A stretch of DNA of 64,000 nt, from the NCBI GenBank assembly GCA_028023455.1, contig JAQFVV010000556.1, positions 64,001-128,000 of the forward strand. The letters are read 5' to 3'. Position 1 is the stretch's first letter; each line of letters begins with the position of its first letter. Below the pieces are notes generated by a model. The model did not search any database. It saw only the letters and a program-made list of their open reading frames with translations, and was not told the origin of the DNA. This stretch comes from Epiperipatus broadwayi. Taxonomy: Eukaryota > Onychophora > Udeonychophora > Euonychophora > Peripatidae. The position numbers and the translations under genes are program-made. Of this stretch, positions 57,780 through 64,000 are shown in pieces.

Positions 57780-60020
57780 GTAGGTAGATACGTAAGTCAA
57801 AAAAAATTTTTTTTTTTTTTAAATATTTAGGTTCCGGTCGTTAGCCCATGTCACTAGCTCAGTAGAATAGCAGAGATTAAATAATATAATCTAAGAGTAT
57901 ATAAAAAAAGAATAAAATAAGCCACTTCCAGTAATTAACATACGAACATTTATTAACGCACATATATAAGATTTAAAATTATTTTAGCATCAGTTTACCT
58001 TTGAAATTTAACTTACATTTTTAACTTTGATTTTAATTTACCTTTTAATTTTTACACCTTTACATGTTAATTTTTTTATAAGTTTGCACAGAGGAGTTTA
58101 TAAAAGTTTGTTTTAAAATGTTGAGTATAGATCGGTTACATAGATTACAGTGGTTAAAAACATTTCAAAATAAACATAAACGATCAAAATATAAAATCAT
58201 TGATACTGACAATTGCAGAGGGAAATTTATAAATAACCCAATAGTATTCACCATAAGATACTTGCATTGTCACCAATAACTTAAAAGACATCCGAATAAA
58301 TACATTTTAGATACTCACCGTAAGGTATCATTATTTATCGAATGTCTATATATTTTGATCAAATATGAAAACCCAAAACATACTTAACCGATAACCAATC
58401 CATGCAAGCGTCTATAAACAACTTAAATTTAATGCATTTTTATTTAGTGTCGAGTATGAATAGACTACATAGATTTGCATTTGAAAATAAAACATTCTAT
58501 CCCTATTTAACCTTAGGCTAAAGGTTCGCAGCCAAAACTGGCGTCAATTCATCTGATATATCAATGCATTCAATGTAATATGAAATACGGCAGCACCAAA
58601 AAGTTAAGAGAAGAAATTGCCTCTCGTCAAATAGGAATATGACATCTATCTGACAAGAAGAGCAATAAAAAAAAACTCCATAGAAAGGAACTGCATTCTC
58701 CATCTTATAATTCCTTCCATAGGCAAACGGGTGAGTGCGGCGTATGAAACGATTCTGCCCATAGCGAATCTGATATTACATCTACTAATCACACCAATAT
58801 ATCCCATCCATTGATCCAATTCAACTACGACACAAATAACCTAAGATTACCCTCCCCTAATATAACTTTACAAATCTATACAGCCATTCACGCCCGACTT
58901 AAGTTTAACATTTATAGAATTAATTTAACGAAAAACAAAAATCATGATAAAACTTAAAGAACACAAAATAAATAAATGGAAATGATTTTGACTAAAAAAA
59001 AAAATATCAAATAACATTATTAATATTAATTTACGTTGGTCAGATAGGATTCTATTTGTATTTTTTTTATATATGGAAAGTTTTTAATTTAATGTTCATA
59101 AATTATAAAGTTCTTACGGTTTTTTAAATAGTTCATCTTTATATATTCCTTGCCGTTTGAACGTGAATTCCCACGCCGTCCTAAAAAGATTGGTATCCAT
59201 TTAGCCGTTGTTTTATTTATTCATTCGGAGGTTTTTTAATTTAGTTGGTCCTCAATGTAGAAAATGATGTTTCACTCCCTTTTCTTTAACAGCTGAAGGA
59301 ATTGAAAGTGCCTCTTTCAATCCCTTCACCTCCAACTCCGTACTAATACATATAGTCACATCGTAATAATAATTACATGGGTATGAGCAATAATTGAATT
59401 GGAGCTAAAGGGTATTAACATGATAAAGCATAAAACAGTCATCATCACCATCAGTTGAACTTTATATGTTTTGAATAGTAGCCATAAAACAGATTTTGTT
59501 AATATTAATTTAATCTTACCCTGATACAGCACAAACAATCAGAAAATAATCAGAAAAAGGCCAATGAAAATTTTTAATTTTAAAAGCAAGCAATTGTATT
59601 CATAAGTGTGATAAAACATCAAAATTTTTACCTATGTGGAAAATTGAAGAAAACATGTCAATGTCAAAAAAAAAAAAAAAATCAAATCAATCAATTACAA
59701 TTCCCAATTTTTTAATTTAACTTTTTTTAAAATTTTGTATTTGAATAAAACAATTAATTAGATCATATGACAGTAATTTTCAGATTGCTTTTTATTATTA
59801 GGATCTTTAGATACTGTTAGTGAGCCAGATGAAGTCTAGTCACAACTTTGTTATTACTATAAAAATAACACAGAAGATGTAAAAACTGTATTTCATAGAT
59901 TTTTTTATTTGTGAAAACTTTATTTTAACAAATATGTATCAAATGATAATGTGCATACTTTTCCCCTTTATTTCTTTCAACATACACTTGTAGACAAAAG
60001 AAAATATAACATTAATTAAA
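57780..60020. other. Intron sequence without a recognisable feature
   Basis: Moderately AT-rich. A few less AT-rich stretches (58690-58900, 59140-59350) contain no open frames with motifs and no exon with good splice sites. An A15 run lies near 59667. Confidence 0.45.
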
Positions 60021-60024
60021 TTCA

Positions 60025-60225
60025 ATAAACATCACATGATCACCACCTCTTATGCTTGTGTATAACTGTTGTTAAAACAGGCAAAACTCACTATATATAT
60101 TGCCACACACAGCAAGCTAGAGTAATCAATGGATTTTATGCACAAGCCTTCTGGCAACCATTGATTACTCTAGCTTGCTGTGTGTGGCAATATATATATA
60201 GTGAGTTTTGCCTGTTTTAATTAAT
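60025..60225. mobile_element. Foldback remnant of the 440 bp hammerhead family
   Basis: aacatcacatgatcaccacc (60030 onward) is the family border. caggcaaaactcactatata and the following ~40 bp (60076-60134) are repeated as a nearly perfect inverted arm at about 60158-60221. Only ~25 bp separate the arms, so the hammerhead-bearing centre has been lost. The same terminal sequence occurs at 32549 and 32945. Confidence 0.7.
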
Positions 60226-60679
60226 TAAATTCTGTATGTATTCTGTAATAATTTTATGATCTTACCTGGATCAAAAATTTCAAAATATTTATTAAATGCA
60301 TTTTTGCTATGGAATACTCTCTTCAACATTCAAATATTAGAATAGTAATATTTTAGGCCATTGAATGTGCTACAGGAAATAAATTTATTTGTGCATCTAT
60401 AACTGCACTTAATTAAACAGACTCAGTGGTAAAACCGCAATAGTTTTCAATTAAGTATGGATTGGTGCATGTGGGAGTAACTTTAAATTATTGCCTGCAG
60501 TATAATTTAGTGACCTAATAAGTAATGTTATCCTAACATTTGCATTTTGAAAAGATATTCTGCATTGAAAATGCATTTAAAGAAATAGAAAGTTTCACTT
60601 CATGCAAAAAAAAATTGATAAAAATTAATAATTGAATAGTTTTATTATTCAGAAATTCATAAGATGTTTGAATACAGGA

Positions 60680-60756
60680 AGTGACAGACTCATCCATGAT
60701 TGATGGATCTTGAACTCTAGAGCCTTCCTATCTACCACTGCACTAAATTATGCAAA
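60680..60756 (-). repeat. tRNA-like SINE fragment
   Basis: On the - strand tttagtgcagtggtagatag resembles an A box and gagttcaagatcc a B box. Related to the sequence at 49329-49398. Confidence 0.5.
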
Positions 60757-61377
60757 GTATATGAAAAATTTATAATAATGCACAAACTAGACAAAGAAAG
60801 TATAAGTGACTCCCAAGAAGCATTTAGATGTAGGTCAAGCTTCATTATTTGATTCAAGATATTGCATCATTCCAATGCCATTGCTATGGTTCTCTATTTA
60901 ACGATTATTATCCTGATTCACTTTACAAGTTTAACTTTCTTAGCATGATTTTATAAATAATTACTATCTTTAAACAACTTTTCCATTACTCACTAATATT
61001 CATTTTTTAAGATTGCTTAATAAATTCATATATTGTATGATAATAATTATATGGAAAGTAATCATCCTTTTTCACTGTTTAACAGTGCTAGAGAGATGGG
61101 ATGATTATTTTCTATACTTACAATCTTAACACTGTGCTAGTAAAATTGATTAATTATTACATATTGCATGTATGTCAAATGTTTATCAGTAATGTGAACT
61201 GCATACAATAATATGATATAGAAAATATATTTTGTTTACAAATTAGTAGCCATATTATTAGAATAAATCATTGATATACATGTGTTTGTGTGACATGTAG
61301 GTGTATGGCTAGCAAGTAGAAAAAGAAAGAGAAATAATATTATTAATTAAGTCATATTTTGAATAATTTTGATTCAG

Positions 61378-61478
61378 GTATGCTGAAGTCTGAAAATATA
61401 AATCTGGCAGCACAGTTGCAAAAATATCAAACCAGAGCTTCTCACCTAGAAACTATGATGCAGAGTATAATAAGACTG
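61378..61478 (+). CDS. Host gene exon d (coiled-coil protein, partial)
   Basis: 101 bp between ttttgattcag and gtaaga. It takes the phase-1 codon left by exon c and codes GMLKSENINLAAQLQKYQTR followed by ASHLETMMQSIIRL, ending in phase 0. The pattern is amphipathic-helical (coiled coil) like exons b and c. Splice sites are good and the frame is open only in the expected phase. The gene must continue beyond the Merlin insertion or beyond the window. Confidence 0.7.
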
Positions 61479-61479
61479 G

Positions 61480-61883
61480 TAAGATATCACACTAGTAAAG
61501 AAAGATATTTGAGTTAATAAATATTATATTTTATTATGCTAATTTTATCTGTTTAGTGGTGCTATCGAACATATAGTTTACCCACATAATAATTCTAATA
61601 TAATTGAAATAGATAAATGTGAACTGCATGTAAATATGATTTCATTACTCCGCCTCCCCTTTTGTTACAGAAGCAAATCTAGATTAAATTTATATCTTTT
61701 TTTTTTCTTTTTTTTTCAAAAGAAATCTGTAATTTTAAAATTAAAATTAAAGTTTTGAAATCTTTATATATAATATTCTATTTTTATATTATTAATGAAG
61801 ATTCCCTGTGATTTTTTCTAAGAAGTGGCTGCAGAGCTCTAAATCTTGGGTGTGTGACTTAGCCAAGCTAATAAAAAAAATAA
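61480..61883. other. Intron sequence between exon d and the Merlin element
   Basis: T-rich stretch near 61700; no feature recognised. Confidence 0.45.
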
Positions 61884-63621
61884 GGTAAAGGGTTACTAAA
61901 GTGGCCTCAATATTTGGCTCTCTATTGTTTAAAATTATAACTAAATTGTTTGAAAATCTTATGTATTTGCTACTATATTACAATTAAATTAAAATTTAAT
62001 CAAATGTAAAAGATAATAAAAAAACATTTACCTTTTTAAAGAATTTGAATGTTGGATTAAATACATGACATTAATTAAAAGAATTAGTTTTAATTTCTTT
62101 GAAAGTTAAGAATTTAAACTGTTTACAACTTAAGAATTTAAACTATCTACATTTATAGCACATGTTGCAAAAAAAAGTATATGCTACTATATTACAATTA
62201 CATTAAAATTTAATCAATGTAAATTATGTATATACTACAATATTACAATTACATAAAAATTTATTCAAATTTAAAAGATAATAAAAAACATTTACCTTTT
62301 TAAACATAATTATGTCCTATACACACTAGGAATTTAGAGAAAAAAGTAGTATTGCTGTATCTACTCCAGAGGGAAAATTCATGCAGGTATGATGAAAACA
62401 AAGCTCTGCTAGTGCCAGATTGGAATTTCAGCTTATGCTTTGCTCTCATCCACATATTTTCAATATTCTGGGTGTGTATGCCTTGGTCTTCAGGATGCAT
62501 GAAGTTGTCCTGATGGATGACAACTGAATGCATATACACACCATTGTTGAGACTGCTGATGTTATTGTACGCAGCCCAGCCATCTGAAATAAGGTGCATA
62601 TCTGGTAAAATGAACTGCTGTATCAGGTCCTCCAGTGTATCAGCCATCCTGTCTACAACTTCTGTCAAGAAGCACTTTCTTGATGCTCTCTCTCTATACC
62701 ACCAAAGACCCAATGACCTCTCCGTATAGTTCCCCTGTGATATTTGCAGTGGAAATAATAGATTTCATAAATTTCGACGATTAATGGTTCCCCATTGTCA
62801 TAAATCCACCAAGAACTGTCAGTTTGTATCAAAATATTTGGCACATTCCTCCCGGCAAAAATTAGCCCAGTCAATGATTATTTTTTTGCTGATGCCGGTC
62901 TCATGCACAATGTATTGTTGGGGCAAAATATGCGCCCAAAAATACACTATGTTTATAATTGTTTCCAGAGGCAGATGACTTTGGGAAAAGAAAGACCCCT
63001 TTCTGATTTAGCTGCAATGGTGACATTCTGCATTGCCATCTACACCCATCTAAGCCTGTAGAATACATAACCAGCAAACAACGAACACTGCACTGTTGGC
63101 ATAAGACGTAGTTCTTTAGAAGGAGTCTTTGTGCAAGCCAATTGATGGCCAATTCCTTAGTTTGTATGGCATTCCATAACTGGTGCAGATTCCATTCTTC
63201 TGCCAAAATAGCAGCAACACTCAAAATTTTACCACCAGGTACTAAGCATGTAGCAGCCATTTTTTCCAACTATAAAACTATGCATGTGTGCATGTAATTT
63301 GAACTGTTGAACACAGAGGGTGTCTTTTTTTTGTAACAGGTGCTATAAATGTAGATAGTTTAAATTCTTAAGTTGTAGACAGTTTAAATTCTTAACTTTC
63401 AAAGAAATTAAAACTAATTCTTTTAATTAATGTTGTGTAATTAATCCAACATTCAAATTCTTTAAAAAGGTAAATGTTTTTTTAAAATTATCTTTTACAT
63501 TTGATTAAATTTTAATTTAATTGTAATATTGTAGCATATACATAAGATTTTCAAACAATTTAGTTATAATTTTAAACAATAGAGGGCCAACATATTGAGG
63601 CCGCTATAGCAAACCTTTACC
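61884..63621. mobile_element. Merlin-superfamily DNA transposon (1.74 kb) with long TIRs
   Basis: The left TIR (61884 to about 62178) starts ggtaaagg and matches the reverse complement of the right TIR (about 63324-63621) over ~295 bp, including the string agtggcctcaat/agcggcctcaat and a long shared AT-rich part. Subterminal repeats of the inner TIR recur at 62178-62305. Between the TIRs lies a broken IS1595/ISXO2-like transposase on the - strand. Merlin elements usually create 8-9 bp target duplications; I could not find a clear one. The element sits in the host intron after exon d. Confidence 0.8.
62300..63269 (-). pseudogene. Merlin (IS1595/ISXO2-like) transposase, broken
   Basis: Three out-of-phase segments join in order 63269-62901, 62874-62665 and 62713-62300. 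The first has the N-terminal zinc-binding type region (LAQRLLLKNYVLCQQC). The second has IVEIYEIYYFHCKYHRG and RRGHWVFGGIERE, the family's 'VEIDE-F---KYHRG ... WVFGGIER' signature. The third has the second catalytic Asp (LISDGWAAYNNI) and GIHTQNIENMWMRAKHK. In the first catalytic block the Asp is Tyr (codon at 62767-62769). Two frameshifts, one within a GAGAGA run near 62690, also inactivate it. Total coding length, about 320 codons, is normal for the family. Confidence 0.85.
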
Positions 63622-64000
63622 GAAATACCATGCAGTCTATTTGACTTTTTAAAAAAAGGAAAAAAAAAAGTCATACTATCTTTGCACTTTCTTAACTACG
63701 TATTGGAAGTGATTGATGTCATAAAATATTTAAAAGCAAATATTTGTCTCTTATTTAAAAGTGCTGTTATACATTAAATTCTTATATAATTATAAACTGT
63801 AGAAAATAACCAAATAATAATTTGTACATATTTTACGATTTGTCTTGGAGATGTAGTTTGTTATTATTTTCTACCCCCTCCTCATCTGTTTCATATAACG
63901 CTTTTTTATTCTAATAGATTATTAGCTTTTTGCCTTTTTTTAAAGAGGACTTATAATTCTTTCATCATTAGATGAACTAATATAATGCTATCATTATTTT
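63622..64000. other. Intron or flanking sequence without a recognisable feature
   Basis: AT-rich with a short A run near 63660; nothing recognised before the window ends. Confidence 0.45.

Noticed and set aside
1-64000. CRISPR arrays, bacterial operons, ribosome binding sites
   Set aside because: Introns, LINEs, Penelope elements and LTRs show an animal nuclear genome; no regularly spaced repeat-spacer structure was seen.

Overview
This is AT-rich (roughly a quarter G+C by eye) nuclear DNA from an animal, almost certainly an invertebrate. Long introns, GT/AG-flanked short exons, abundant microsatellites and a mixed set of metazoan transposable elements support this. No prokaryotic feature, rRNA or intact tRNA gene is visible. 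The species cannot be fixed from the window.

Host gene: four short + strand exons (39274-39336, 47961-48045, 48152-48232, 61378-61478) have AG/GT borders and compatible phases. Together they encode a charged, coiled-coil-like protein that I do not recognise. The 13 kb intron between the third and fourth exons carries a full-length RTE-type LINE, a probable LTR and a second LINE fragment. The Merlin transposon lies just after the last exon.

Mobile elements from left to right: a decayed Ty3/gypsy pol end with its 3' LTR (1-3366); a tandem/inverted ~440 bp repeat array (7195-9430); a solo copy of the same LTR family (16337-18029, - strand, flanked by a 6 bp direct repeat); a head-to-head Penelope-like element pair, PLE-A (20061-24055), split by a 1.26 kb TIR transposon; a decayed Penelope fragment (30870-31776); palindromic repeats at 29.4, 32.5 and 34.2-35.0 kb; a second, nearly intact head-to-head Penelope pair, PLE-B (36151-39126); a Tigger/pogo-like non-autonomous element (39934-40880); an RTE LINE (50711-53937); an LTR relative (53941-55865); a LINE 3' fragment (57050-57770); and a Merlin/IS1595-type element with ~295 bp TIRs (61884-63621).

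The most notable signal is a set of hammerhead ribozyme-like motifs. The ~440 bp repeats carry one per unit: CTGATGA, a short stem II, GAAA, a palindromic stem III (ACTAGT) and a two-part stem I closed by ATCCAA/TTGGAT. A second unrelated family at 34.2-35.0 kb (~406 bp unit) has the same architecture. Both Penelope pairs carry related, partly decayed motifs at both ends, with AGCGCT as stem III. One hammerhead per monomer, tandem and inverted multimers, and Penelope elements in the same window fit retrozyme-like, non-autonomous circular-RNA retroelements, possibly mobilised by Penelope reverse transcriptase. The mobilisation link is inference.
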